Source: Loxodes magnus (taxonomy: Eukaryota > Ciliophora > Karyorelictea > Loxodida > Loxodidae). Taken from it: DNA of 64,000 nt. This document shows, piece after piece, positions 40,043 to 51,389 of this stretch. Both the position numbers and the translations under genes were made by a program. The notes beneath the pieces were generated by a model. The model did not search any database. It saw nothing but the letters and a program-made list of their open reading frames with translations, and was not told where the DNA came from. Where the stretch lies: the NCBI GenBank assembly GCA_946699065.1, contig CAMPDV010002366.1:1-64000 (forward strand). The letters run 5' to 3'. Positions within the stretch are counted from its first letter, which is position 1. Each line of letters begins with the position of its first letter.

Positions 40043-40900
40043 ATGAAAAATGTTTGCATCATCTTTTTAGCTTTCTAGATAAAATTTATTAGATTTTTTT
40101 AACGAAATTATTAAAATCAGAGGAAAGGGAAAGATAATTTGAAATTGTTTAGCATGATAAAAGAAAATAATGAGATAAAGTTAGATTTCAGGAATAAAAG
40201 TGATTTATTGTGCCCTCTAATGGATAAAAATGAATAGAAATACTTAGTTATATAACTACCTGACTATTTTCAATCTTATATCACATTCACTTTTATTTAA
40301 TATATTAATAATACATATACATTATTCTTATTAGATAGTGCATAAGAAAAACATTCATTTGCTTAAAATTATAAATAATAGATTGAACTAATTATTACCC
40401 TTATTAATAATAAAGACATAAAATAAATTATGCTAAGTGATGAATAATTAATTGTTTAAAAATGAATTTCACATTTCTGAATCTAGCCATTCTAAAAGTA
40501 CATAAATTAAGTTAAATATGATTGATGATTAATTTGAAATGCTTGAAAAATAAACTATAGCCGTCTATTAGCTCTTAACTGTTTCTTAATGAAATTAACG
40601 GAAATATTATAAGATTAGTTTCAGCAAACATGAACCATCATATGTCAAGAATGTAATAAAAGGTAATAGCAAACTTTAACTAAAATAAAATAATTTTATT
40701 ACTACTAAATAAGAGAAAAAATTTGATGAAGGGAAATATTAAGATAGTTACTAGATAGCTTTAAAATAATCGATGATTATTTTATCTATCTAAAATCAAA
40801 TATTTAACTACAAGAATAAAATTAATTTATATTTGTTAGGATTCGTTTAAAATAAAATTAACTAATATTTCATAATTTAAATAATTTATAATAATAAATA
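40043..40900 (+). CDS. Unrecognised, possibly secreted protein
   Basis: ATG 40043 opens a possible signal peptide (MKNVCIIFLAFQIKF). About 140 codons of good composition follow (LDFRNKSDLLCPLMDKNEQK, QLPDYFQSYITFTFIQYINN, LLDSAQEKHSFAQNYKQQIE). At the A-run near 40460 one base seems missing; the next frame continues well (NEFHISESSHSKS, LEKQTIAVYQLLTVSQW, FDEGKYQDSYQIALKQS). No TGA closes it before the zinc-knuckle element that starts at about 40930, so the 3' end may be cut off by that insertion. No family recognised. Confidence 0.55.
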
Positions 40901-40933
40901 AATATATAAATAAAAGCAAAAAAATTAAAAAAA

Positions 40934-41514
40934 ATGGAGAAGAACATTCGTCTTTTAAGAAATAACAAAGAAAAACAAGAAAACAAGGGACGAACGAGGA
41001 GCTAAAAAAGCAAAGACAGGATAGAGAATCTAGCTCGTCTTTAGAGGGAAAATTAATGGTTGGTCCGAATGAACAATAAAACCCTGAAACCAAAAATAAC
41101 AATTTACTCCAAAGCGAAATCGAAAAAATGAAAGCAAAAATTGCAAAATATGAAGAAATATTTTTTAATCAAGGAGAAAAAATCCGGGAGCTAATGAATT
41201 ACATAGAAGACTAAAATAACGAACTGCTAATTCTCAAAAGTTAACTGATTAAAAACTAAGTAGTAGCAGAAAATTAACTTTATGAAATATCGTAAACTAA
41301 CTTCAATTAATCACAAAGAATGATTATAGAAGAAGATTAGCACAAAATACAACATTAAGAAAAGTAAAATTAAGAAAAAAATGATACAAGCATAAACAAA
41401 AGAATTGAGATGCTGGAGAAAAAAGTTTTTTAAAAATAGAAATTAGAAAAACGATATAAAAATTGTTGGTACTGCTAATCTTGGTATCATTTACTAAGAC
41501 ATTGTAAGGAATGA
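40934..41514 (+). CDS. Short-element coiled-coil/CCHC protein, copy a
   Basis: ORF1-like protein of a short element. From ATG 40934 (MEKNIRLLRNNKEK) one base seems missing in the A-run near 41004. Thereafter the frame reads ESSSSLEGKLMVG, then a coiled coil (KIRELMNYIEDQNNELLILK) and a zinc knuckle C-x2-C-x4-H-x4-C (CWYCQSWYHLLRHC) just before TGA 41512-41514. Trp is TGG here where copies b and c have TGA. The conserved 3' module follows at 41620-41725. No reverse transcriptase lies in the element. Presumed RNA-binding Gag-like role is inference. Confidence 0.72.
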
Positions 41515-41619
41515 AGATAACTCAAGTAAAATGAGGAATAAAGGACCTGAAGAAACTTAAACAAACTTTTGATAACTGAGTAAGGCATATATAAATAGAA
41601 ACTATGAACAAGAAACTAA

Positions 41620-41725
41620 GAGAATCCTTTGTGGTAGCCGTCCACTTTAAAAAAAGGTCGTGGAGAACAACCATGGAAAAAAACTTGTCAGCAGAAACCT
41701 GGTTGAAAACCCAGGATATTCAAAC
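41620..41725 (+). repeat. Conserved 3' module of short CCHC element, copy a
   Basis: Matches the 3' ends of copies b and c: a CCACTT...AAGGTCGTGG block, then CCTGGTTGAAAACCCAGG, which folds as a short stem and resembles a tRNA T-arm/B-box. An A/T-rich tail follows. Confidence 0.65.
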
Positions 41726-41759
41726 TTTAATTTTACATTTAGTTAAAATAATAATATTA

Positions 41760-42075
41760 ATAATATATAAATAAAAATGATTATAGAGCACGTAGCATCT
41801 CATTGGTGCGCAGCTCTTTAATAAAGATTTTTAAAGTTAAAAATTTCTTGCTTAAATCTTTCACATTGCTAGTATTTACTTGTGAATTTGTCTTCTATAG
41901 GGCCGTGATCGGAATGCTATTCTAAGAGACCTTAGTATCTGGCGTCTTTAATCATTAATGCTACTTGATGCCTCTTCGATCTTGTCTTCTCTTGTCTTAG
42001 CTGGTTCTTCACCTATGGGTACTTCCTGGTACTTGTGTTAAGTTAATTTCAGTTAGAGAATCGCTTCTCCCCATT
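41760..42075 (-). repeat. SINE-like repeat family B, copy 1
   Basis: About 260-bp body related to 63279-63530 (shared blocks AGATACTAAG, TCTCTTA and CTATAGAAGACAA), ending at its 3' side with the shared hairpin at 41786-41816 (GAGC...GCTC) and a TTTATTTATAT tail. Confidence 0.75.
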
Positions 42076-42890
42076 TATTTATATAATAATATTAATTAAT
42101 TATAGTTATTCACCTTCATTAAATTCCTCACTGCTTAAAAGTTTATTAGTTGTATTAAATATTCATTTCTAATATTTGTCTGCATTATCTTATTTAAGTA
42201 CATATTTAACCGTAATACATTAACCCTTTTTAATTATCGATATCTTGCTTCAGTCGAATTTTATTACAAACATTTGTTGGGTTCTTTTTTATTGAGCAAA
42301 GGCAATGTCCATCAAGATTTCATTCTCTTTATGTATCTTTTTTCTATATAATAATCCTTTGAAGTACAATATAGATAACTTATCGACTGTCATATCGTAA
42401 GACTTTCTAACTCTTATTTTGTTAGAATCTTCAGTGATATCTTAAATATGTCAATACAATATCAGCATTATTTTCTTCTTTTTAATAAAGAAAATTTTGC
42501 TGAGTTTTTAAATCCATAGGATCGTTCAACGATATATTTTTAATAAACTTTCAGTCAACTCAACTAATTGGTTGAATTTTTATCTGCTCTATTCTGAAAT
42601 AAGCTGCTTGTGGATTTTCAATTTTTAATACAAAGGTGCTTGAAATAAGATTTTTTTTGAAAGTTCCTTTATTGGCGCTAAAGTTTATCATTTCAATTTT
42701 ACAAATTTTGAGTATATTAACGACTTGTATATTAATACCTAAGAGAGAGTTATCTTTTGTCTGTGATATTTTTACAGATTCCATTTTATATTTAATAAAA
42801 TCTAATTTTACTTCAAAAAAGCAAAAAATTCGAATGCTTATTGATTCAGCAGACTTATAAAATAATAAATATGAGTTATTCTACTAAGAC
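42049..42890 (-). CDS. Unrecognised beta-rich protein, interrupted
   Basis: Minus-strand coding-like stretch. The first frame (about 42890 to 42440) gives EVKLDFIKYKMESVKISQT, NDNSLLGINIQVVNILKI-like text and FVLKIENPQAAYFRIEQIKI; composition suggests beta strands. Near 42440 the frame shifts to DITEDSNKIRVRKSYDMTVD, GLLYRKKIHKENEILMDIAF and VIKFDWSKISIIKKG (Trp = TGA). The end may be TGA 42051-42049, inside the neighbouring SINE-like repeat, so the true 3' end was probably lost. No family recognised; the start is not fixed. Confidence 0.45.
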
Positions 42891-43319
42891 TAGAAATTTG
42901 AAAATATCTTAGATTTATTTTTTAAATTGAATATAATAATAAAAGTTACTAATTAATATTTAAGAAATTCAAATTAAAAAGGTAAATTTATTTCTAATTT
43001 AAGTTTAAAATAATTATCTTTAAGAATATATTTAAGAGTCATATCTATTCATGATAAATATTAAAGTTAACATTTTATTTAACACTCAGTGATTCAATCC
43101 GGATTTTAAAAATAGAGGATTAACAATGGTATTAAGAGAGATTTTTATGTATGCATTTTTCAGGCGAAAGGAAAAAATAAAAATGGTTAAAAATTTAGAA
43201 CATGGATTAAGTGTGAAAATAATAAGAATATTTTAGGAATAAATAGCTTCGACAAAAAATAAATTTAACAAATAATATAATTAGCAGAATATTGATTAAT
43301 ATATTATATTGTATATTTT

Positions 43320-43795
43320 AAAACCGCCATAGTTGTTCGAAGGTGAACAACAAGGTCGTCTTCATCAGAGGTTGGGGAAGTTAAGTACCCATAATCGACT
43401 TTATGTCTTCCTCTGCTTTGGTTTGGCCTCGAGACATAAGATCCTTAGACCTTCGGCACTGACATAATTTAAATTTAATTTAATTCTGGAACTAAAAAGA
43501 AATAATATTGCGAGCTTCATCAGAGGTGGGGAATTTAAGTACCCATAATTGACACATGTCGTCCTCTGCTTTGGTGATGCAATGAGACGCAAATCTGCCA
43601 TGTCCTTGGACCTCCAGCAAGTATTAAAGATTACGAGTATTCTAAAATTATATCAGTATTGAACAAGGTTATCAGTATCTGATAATTTTATCAGTAAGAA
43701 GCATTCTTGTCAGTATGAAACATTTTTTTAAAGAGATGCGCACCAACGAGAGTGTTACGCGCTCTATAATCAAATTTATTTATTTATTTATTTAT
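43320..43795 (+). repeat. SINE-like repeat family A, copy 1
   Basis: Body about 410 bp, nearly identical to the reverse complement of 46948-47361. It contains an internal direct duplication: CATCAGAGGTTGGGGAAG...GGGTAC...CCTCTGCTTTGG recurs at about 43507-43575. The 3' end is the shared hairpin at 43733-43764, followed by repeated TTTA. No convincing protein frame. Confidence 0.8.
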
Positions 43796-44173
43796 ATAGA
43801 AAAATAGAATTCCCGAAACAACTAAAATTAATTTTCTTAAGATTAAAAATTTATAACTGATCACAAAAATAATTTTATAAATCGAGACATAACTTAATTT
43901 GTTATAAGTTGACCTTGAAAAACTTGAATTTAAATTATAAAAATATATAAAAAAAATAGATATAGAAACAATTAGATTTTTATTTTGTTTTCTCATTTAT
44001 CATTATTTGAATTTTAATACTTCTTTGAGAATTAAGAAAAGTTAAATGATTTGAATTAATTAAAAAGAAACAATGCAAATGAAAAAGTAAGATTATTGAA
44101 TGCAGATATTTTCCTAGTTTAAACTTTAAAATCTAAATAACTTATTTAGTTCTTGATTAAGTTTAAAATAAAA

Positions 44174-44248
44174 GGCCATATAGCTCAGTTGGTTAGAGCG
44201 CTGCGCTTATAACACAGAGGTCGTGATGTTCGAATCTCACTGTGACCG
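44174..44248 (+). tRNA. tRNA-Ile (UAU anticodon), possibly defective
   Basis: A cloverleaf can be drawn: D arm GCTC/GAGC with TTGGTTA, anticodon loop CTTATAA with anticodon TAT, and T-loop TTCGAAT. Acceptor GGCCATA pairs with TGTGACC except C3-A70. The anticodon stem CTGCG/CACAG has one C-A mismatch. The T stem has one extra T (GTGA-T-G before TTCGAAT). Two C/T changes and one insertion from a perfect tRNA suggest a pseudogene or sequence error. It sits between SINE-like repeats. Confidence 0.75.
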
Positions 44249-44424
44249 ATTTATTTCACTATAAATATAAATTTAATTAAAAATATTATTAACTATTATC
44301 TGAAAACTTATATTAATTCTTTAGTTATAAAATTTTTTAGAGTATAAAACTTAACAAATATAAAAGATAAATTATAAGATTTTAATATATTTTAAAATTC
44401 AAATAATTCTTTTCTAAATAAGTT

Positions 44425-44766
44425 CTTTAATTTAATTTAATTTAATTTAATTAATTAATTAATTTCAACTAAAAAAGTTTTTGGACCAGAAATTCCTTTC
44501 CGATTGCACGACCCGACGCTCTCTTTTTATGGAATAACGGGGATATCCTGTTGTGCTCCAGGCACAGCTACTAGGGAGCTCCATCGCTATGAGCAGCCAG
44601 GCTTCAAGCCCCTACCAAGAGCGTATAATCTCAAAGACAGTGTTCCCTTCAGAAAATGACTCTGACCAGGGACTTTCTCAGCGACAGGACACGAACTTGT
44701 TCCTAGCCATAAAACCAGAAAGTGTTGTCACGAAGGCCATTCTCAGCTCCCACCATCTTTTCAATT
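44425..44766 (-). repeat. SINE-like repeat family D, copy 2
   Basis: Body 44472-44766 matches 33144-33432. On the minus strand it ends with an A/T tail (AATTAATTAATT, then AAATTAAATT) at 44425-44470. Unlike families A-C it lacks the shared hairpin. The palindromic GGCTTGAAGCC lies inside. Confidence 0.75.
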
Positions 44767-44769
44767 TTT

Positions 44770-46470
44770 CATTTTATATATTATATCTTACCTAAATATG
44801 TTTAACTTTTTTCTTCTTTAATTAAATTTAGATAATTTTAAATTTAAATCAAAATGATTGTAAATCATAAAAGAAAGAAATCAAAAAAGATAATTTTTGA
44901 TGAATATTTTTGTTATAATTAAGTGAAATTAAAAGATTTAATTAAGGTTTAATATTTCATTATAAGTTTTAAATTTCCTTTTTATTTTAATTTTAAAATT
45001 GAAACATGATTACTTAAAGGAAAAATATAGCACTCTAATAGATTTTCTTAAATGAATTAACTAAAAATTTCTATATTGCTTTAAAACATACTTTTCATGA
45101 AAATTCATTAAATAAGTCATTTTATATTTGATAATAAAACTGAAGAAGTCATAAAAGCAACTACTATAAATACCATTTCAATTTCAATTTTATTGGAATA
45201 AACAGTTAATATACTATAAAAATAATAGGTAAAATAACTAAAAAAATATAATATTAATTTTAATGAGATTTTAAATATATTTCTTTTAATATAAAATTAA
45301 GCATATAAATATAATTGTTAATTTTAATAAATTAGTTTAGGTTTAATATAATTACTATTTATTTTCTTCATAAGATTTAATTACAAGATAATTAAACTTA
45401 AAAATTGTTTAATTTTTAAATTAATTTAATTTCTTTTACCTTTAAGCAAAAATTTATATGTCGTCATAGAATAAAATTTTAAATTTAAAATAAAAATTTA
45501 TTTGAATTATAATGATTCAAATAAAATCATAATGAAGAATAATATTCAATTATCATATTATAAGTATCTACTTTAATACATACATAATATTTTAAATTAA
45601 AAAATAAAATTTATTTAAAAGATAAGATTTAAAGAAAACGTTTGATAAGATAAATAGCAAAATAAGAATTTATATCTAAATTAATTATTAAAAATACTAT
45701 AAGAAATTTGCTAAATTGTTAAATGGAATTAATTCCTTTTAGTTATAAATTTATTCTTATAATTATAATTTTTTTATTTTCTTTCAAATTATCGTTAAAA
45801 AATAAAATTTTAGTTCAATATAAAAATTAAAATTATCTTAAAAATAAATTTTCATGAAAAAATCTAAGATTGAAAATAATATAACCTGTTCAAAATCAAG
45901 AATCTTAACTAATTTTTTTTCTTTATAGGTTAAGAGCTCAAAGCAAATCATAACTTAAAAGAAGAATAATTATGAATATTTTTAGGAAACTCATTAAAAA
46001 TAATTTTGAATAACTTTATTAAATAATAATAAATTGTGATTTTTTATTATATAACTCCAATAAAACAAATTACAAATTTTAATTTTTCAAAAAATGTTGT
46101 TTTATTTTCTTTATCTTTCAGATATTTAAAATTACCATAAAATAAATAACTTCAATTTTATTGATAATATATATTTTTTTATTCTTAATGTTGTGTTAAA
46201 AAAGCAAAAGTTTTATTTTAAGTAAAATCTATTAAGTTTACATTCCATTTTATATATATTACTATAATATTTTAAAAAGCTAAATGTTTTTCATAGAAAT
46301 ATTTATTTTAATTACTTTTTATTTATTTTTAGTTCTATAGACATAATAATTTCATATTATTTATCATTTTATACTTATTTTAATTTTTTAACTTAACTTT
46401 GAGGATTAAAAAATAATAAAAACTTATTTGTTTTTAAATTAAAAAAAATTAAGAATATAAATAAATAAAA
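44770..46470. other. A/T-rich stretch, no gene recognised
   Basis: Extremely A/T-rich with no recognisable motif on either strand. Lies between repeats D2 and C2. Confidence 0.45.
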
Positions 46471-46870
46471 ATGATTATAAAGCGCGTAGCACCTCATTGG
46501 CGCGCAACTCTTTCAATATTAATATTTAATATTAAGAAAAATGTTCTCATGTTTCTTGTTAAATTTCTAGTAGTCCAATGAGTCATGTCAGCTTCTCCAA
46601 ATGGGGAATCTTTTATTAAAAATTATTCTTAAATCTTGAGTCAAATGCTTCAGTCTTCTTGAATAAGGTCCAAATAAGAATTAGTTATTAAGTCGGTAAT
46701 TAGAAGGCCCGCCAGTCAAACTTTCATACTGCTAGAGAGAACCCTCGGGGTAAGTTAGGTATGTCTCAACAGAGCTTATCCACCCTTTCCAGTGGTGGAA
46801 TCTAGTGCAAGATTACTCGCAATGCAATGTACATTACACCAGATTACCTACTAATTTTTTTGACGTGGCC
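46445..46870 (-). repeat. SINE-like repeat family C, copy 2
   Basis: Reverse-complement match to 36027-36420. The shared 3' hairpin lies at 46480-46510 (GCGCGTAGCACC...GCGCGC), with a TTTTTATTTATTTATATTC tail beyond it. Its 5' end directly abuts the tail of family A copy 2, so the two are in tandem in the same orientation. Confidence 0.78.
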
Positions 46871-46874
46871 GACA

Positions 46875-47361
46875 TCCATTTTATATTATATAAATAATAA
46901 ATAAATTTGATTATAGAGCGCGTAGCACTCTAGTTGGTGCGCATCTCTTTAAAAAAATGTTTCATACTAACAAGAATGCTTCTTATTGATAAAATTATCA
47001 GATACTGATAAACCTTGTTCAATACTGGTATAATTTAAGAATACTCGTAATCTTTTATACTTGCTGGAGGTCCAAGGACATGGCAGGTTTGCGTCTCATT
47101 GCATCACCAAAGCAGAGGACGACATGTGTCAATTATGGGTACTTAAATTCCCCACCTCTGATGAAGCTCGCAATATTATTTCTTTTTAGTTCCAGAATTA
47201 AATTAAATTTAAATTATGCCAGTGCCGAAGGTCTAAGAATCTTATGTCTCGAGGCCAAACCAAAGCAGAGGAAGACATAAAGTCGATTATGGGTACTTAA
47301 CTTCCTCAACCTCTGATGAAGACGACCTTGTCGTTCACCTTCAAACAATTATGACGGTTTT
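46875..47361 (-). repeat. SINE-like repeat family A, copy 2
   Basis: Inverted, nearly identical partner of 43320-43795. Hairpin at 46916-46947, tail TTTATTATTTATAT at 46875-46908. Together the two copies form a widely spaced inverted repeat enclosing the tRNA-like gene, repeat D2 and repeat C2. Confidence 0.8.
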
Positions 47362-47724
47362 AAAAAATATATAATAAAATAGTAAGAAAAATAATTCCAT
47401 AGAATTATTTTATAAAGTAATATAAAAGTCACATATTTAATAAAAAAAGAGCTTATAACTATTAAAAATGTATAAAAATAATTAGTAAATAATAAATAAT
47501 AAATACAAGCAAAAAATCTACCACTAAGAAGAATGAATTTCTAGCCTCTTCAATAAAGTAAGAGAACTAAGTGCTAATATTGAAATTTTGGATAAAAAGC
47601 ATTTTGTATGAAAGCGTAACTTTTTAAAATAAAGTTGCGGCTGAGAATAAATAAAATTGTAAAATCAATCTAATTTGAACTAAAAATAATGAATAAATTC
47701 AATAATAATAATAATAATATACTT

Positions 47725-47870
47725 AAAGTTAGTAGAGTTTTGCATTCTCTGGAATTGCAACCAGTTCCTGCGGACAGTTTTTTTAACGTGGGTGTGATCC
47801 ACGACCTTTTTATTAAGTGGAAGGTTACTACTGTAACCGTTCGAGTGGTCTTGCAAAAAGCTTTTATTTG
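47725..47870 (-). repeat. Conserved 3' module of short CCHC element, copy b
   Basis: Contains AACCTTCCACTT...AAGGTCGTGG and CTGGTTGCAATTCCAGAG (T-arm-like stem) on the minus strand, followed by a tail of seven or so ATT units at 47700-47720. Same layout as copies a and c. Confidence 0.65.
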
Positions 47871-47953
47871 TAGATCCCTGTTGGAGTTATTCATAGTTTA
47901 TTAAGTTGTCTCCATGTTCTTTTCTGCTCTTATTCGTTTATTTTCTTTCATTA

Positions 47954-48532
47954 TCAACGGTTTTTTAAAATATGTTGATTTGATTTGCAACATCAACAAA
48001 GTTTGTATTATTGTCTTTATTTCGTTCTTTTTTATGATAATTTATTTTCTATATTTTCTAATCTTTTAATGAAACTTGTAGCAATCATTTCTTTTTCTGG
48101 ATTCAATTCTGTTTTTAATTCTATTGGTATTTTTTCTATTTCCATTTTTGTGTCGTATTTAAAATTTTATTATGATTAAGTTCAGAGTTATTCTTCCGTT
48201 ATTAATTTGCTACAAATAAGTTATCTTCTAAGTATTAGTAATTCGTTGTTCTAATCTTCTATGTTACTCATTAGTTCCCGTATTTTTTCTCCTAAGTTGT
48301 AAGTTGTTTCTTCATAATTTGAGATTACTTTTTACATTTGGTCTAATTAAATTTAAAGTTTTTGATTAGTTTCGTTTTTAGGTTAACTTATCTCTATTTA
48401 TCCTACCATAACTTTACCTTCTGAAGAAGAGCTTGACTCCTCCTATTGTTATTATTTTTTCTAAATTTCTTTTGCCGCTTTTCTCTTTAGGTTTCTAAGT
48501 TAATTTTTTGAGAGTCGAAGAGATTAATCCAT
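47954..48532 (-). CDS. Short-element coiled-coil/CCHC protein, copy b
   Basis: Intact 193-codon frame from ATG 48532-48530 to TGA 47956-47954. Basic N-terminus, ESSSSSEGKVMVG, coiled coil (GEKIRELMSNIEDQNNELLI), then a knuckle CWCCKSNQHILKNR in which the last Cys is replaced by Arg. Trp in the knuckle is TGA. It lies directly downstream of a truncated retrotransposon copy, so it probably inserted into or beside it. Confidence 0.7.
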
Positions 48533-48629
48533 TTTTTTTTAATGAATAAATTCAAATTGGAGCACAATAAATGATTTTAACATCTCAAATTTATTTTTAG
48601 TCTTGAAAGGATAGAGAAATTAGTAAAAC

Positions 48630-50650
48630 ACTAAGGATATTATTTAAAAAAGAATGAAGTATCATAGTAAGGTAATTTCCTGCATACTTCAACAATTTTC
48701 CCTTAATTCCATCTGGACCTGCCGCTTTACCATTTGGGATTTCTTTTAGAATTTCTTAAATTTCTTTCAAAGTGAAAAGTTTGATACTTTATAAACATGA
48801 TAATGGTTACCTAATAAATTCTTAATTATTTTAGTATATTTTATTTATTCTTTGGTTGCTAAAGTCAATCTATTGCTTTGTCAAGTTTAAATGCTTATTA
48901 ACCACAAATTTTCTCACGAATCAACAAAATTTTCTTATTTCTCTTGATTAAAATTAATTTTATTTCTTTGTCTAGGATTAAGAATTTTTTAGCTTGTGAA
49001 AGTATATCTTCATTATTTTCATTGAGAAGGAGTAATTTTTTATTTGCTTTATTTTTCTTAAATTATAACAGGTGGTGTTTAAAATTGTTTTCATAATTTA
49101 TTGGATTTGTTATGAAGGTTAATGACTTATTAATTAATTCTTCCAAACTAAGCGTGAGTTTCTTTATATACTTAATTAGCTCTTTTAGCTTCAATATACT
49201 TCTTTGTGAGGTCTTTTGTTAGTTTATTATATTTAGAGTCTGGAATAAATGAACCTAATATTTCATCTGCATTATCTTATATATTGTGTTTAATACATGA
49301 GTATTAATCCTCTAAATTATTCCGATCAATTTGAAAAATTTCATTATAAGTTTCAAAAATAGATTCTTAATATTTTTTTCTGTCAATAGGGTGTTAATTT
49401 TATACTTTATTTAGGTAATTATGTCCTAATAGATAATTGTGTTGAAGAGAAAGTTTACCGAAATTGGTATGTGATCAGTAAATAGTTAGTTATAATGAGC
49501 CTAGAAGTTTTCAAATTGACTAATATTCAGGTGATTGTTTATTACAATATAGTCATTGCAATACATAAAACCTGTTCCTTTATGTATGCAAGTGTTGCTG
49601 TTCATATTATTTACTATTTCAAGATCATTCTGAATAAGAAATTCCTAGAATCTGTTTGTATTATCATAGTCATTATTAGGATTATCTCCATAATCTTATA
49701 GGAAAGCATTGAAATCTCCCATTAGAATATGAGGGTTATTTGGGAATTGATTAAGTAGCAAATTAATATAGTCATATGTTTGGTCTTTTATGTTCTCATT
49801 TTTGATAATATCTGGCATGTAGCAGGACGTAATAAATATATTTTCCAGTTTGGCTGTGATAAATCGATTTTAGGATGCATCAATTATATTCGTTTCTTCA
49901 GTACTATTGAGTTCTTCTTTAATAACTAAACATACACCTCCTCCTTTTCCTAAATTTTTGTAATAAGTCCTATAACCTTATACTAATATTATGGGAAATC
50001 TTGTTTTTACCAAGTTTCATTAGTTGAAAAAATGTCAATACTATTTTCTCTTATGAATTCTTCTACTGCGTATAGTTTACTTGCTATTCCATTTTGTTGA
50101 CATGTCCAATCTTAATTTGATTGACGATACTTCTTTTTTAGTAGTTATCTTGATCTAAATTAATCTGTTTTCCTTGTCGATTTAGTTAAGAACCTCCTTT
50201 CAACCCAGGTTCATAAATTAAAATTTCTTTTTTTATCCATTGATTTCAAGATGAATCTATTTTTTTTATTCTATTTATTTTAGTCATAAAATTAAATTAT
50301 AATATATAGATATTTTTGCTATATATCTTTAATAATCTCTTATCAATATTAATTTTAACTACTTGACTGTCAATCTATCCTTCATCAAGTTCTTAGTCAA
50401 GTACAACGTATCTGTTTTAAATTATAGTTTAGAAATTAGTTATTCTTCAAAAGTTAGATAATATAAAGTCTCTTAGCTATTTTGAATTTACATTATAATG
50501 TTTTATGAAAGCCTAATTTTCCTCCATTTTATTGATATATTATTTAGTAGATGGAAAATATGGATCTGGACATTTTCTCTTTAATTAATTTATAGAATCT
50601 TATTCCAAAGAATTTGCTTGAGTGTCCTGTTTTAGATTTTATGAATGAGA
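48630..50650 (-). mobile_element. Truncated LINE copy: endonuclease and start of RT
   Basis: Relative of the element at 22140-28800. The endonuclease is well preserved (STNETWQKQDFPIIL near 50010; MGDFNAFLQDYGDNP near 49705; TDHIPISVNF near 49470). The linker and the first RT motif (NGKAAGPDGIKG near 48725) follow, and homology stops at about 48630, where the short CCHC element begins. RT core and 3' end are missing. Trp in NETW is TGG (50010-50012) where the complete element has TGA. Confidence 0.8.
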
Positions 50651-51009
50651 GTTGTTGAAAATCTAAAAATATTATTCACAGAATTTTATGGATAGAAATG
50701 TTAAATTGGAATAAATTAACTACTTTAACATTTGGCTGATAGAAATATTATTATTAATTAATTATGCTTAAATAACAAACATAATTTAATAACTATTTTA
50801 GAATTATAAGTAGTTAAATAATAGGCAGGATTAATTTAAGTAACTATTTCAAAGAGATTATGGTAAATTAATAGATTAAGTATTAAATATAAAATTCAAC
50901 TAAAAAGTAAAACTTAGTTGTTATTTGCAATAGTTAAACATTTTAAGTAATAGAAAATACTTAAATCTTAACTAATATTTATGCTTTGAATATATAAATC
51001 GTTTTATAA

Positions 51010-51380
51010 TCAATCAATTCGATTATTGAGCGCGTAGCACTCTCGTTGGTGCGCAGCTCTTTAAATTAAATTAATTTAATTTAATTTAATTTCGAAAAAT
51101 AATATTTTATGGGTCTCTCTATCTTTGCTTTCTCTTCCTACAGCACTTCCCTGTAATTTTTCATTCCAAAGCATAGGATGCAATATGCGATTACGGGTAC
51201 ATCTTTCCCCGACCTATGATGAAAAAAATTTTCTCCTGGCATTCAGATTTCTCCAGTTTTTCGAATCTTCCTTCTCTTGTTATTGGTTTCTCTTTCTCCG
51301 ATTTATCCTCCGTCCGCGTTCATTTTTTAGTTTCCTTTTTGGTCTCTAAGCAGCATCCGAAGGAAAAGGTTTTCCACTCT
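51010..51380 (-). repeat. SINE-like repeat, family A relative
   Basis: Shared hairpin at 51028-51059 (GAGCGCGTAGCACTCTCG ... GCGCAGCTC) and a body to about 51380. It holds one diverged copy of the family A internal module (CAAAGCATAGGATG...ATTACGGGTAC...CCGACCTATGATGAA). Elevated G+C. The hairpin is the best-preserved in the window. Confidence 0.68.
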
Positions 51381-51389
51381 ATTTAAAAT

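Noticed and set aside
43401..43601. Matching 66-residue standard-code ORFs at 43401-43601 (-) and 47080-47280 (+)
   Set aside because: They lie inside the two copies of SINE-like family A; their identity reflects the repeat, and the frame has no start context or domain.
47689..47904. Overlapping short standard-code ORFs on both strands
   Set aside because: They lie in the non-coding 3' module of the short CCHC element, whose copies are conserved as RNA-like stems rather than as protein.
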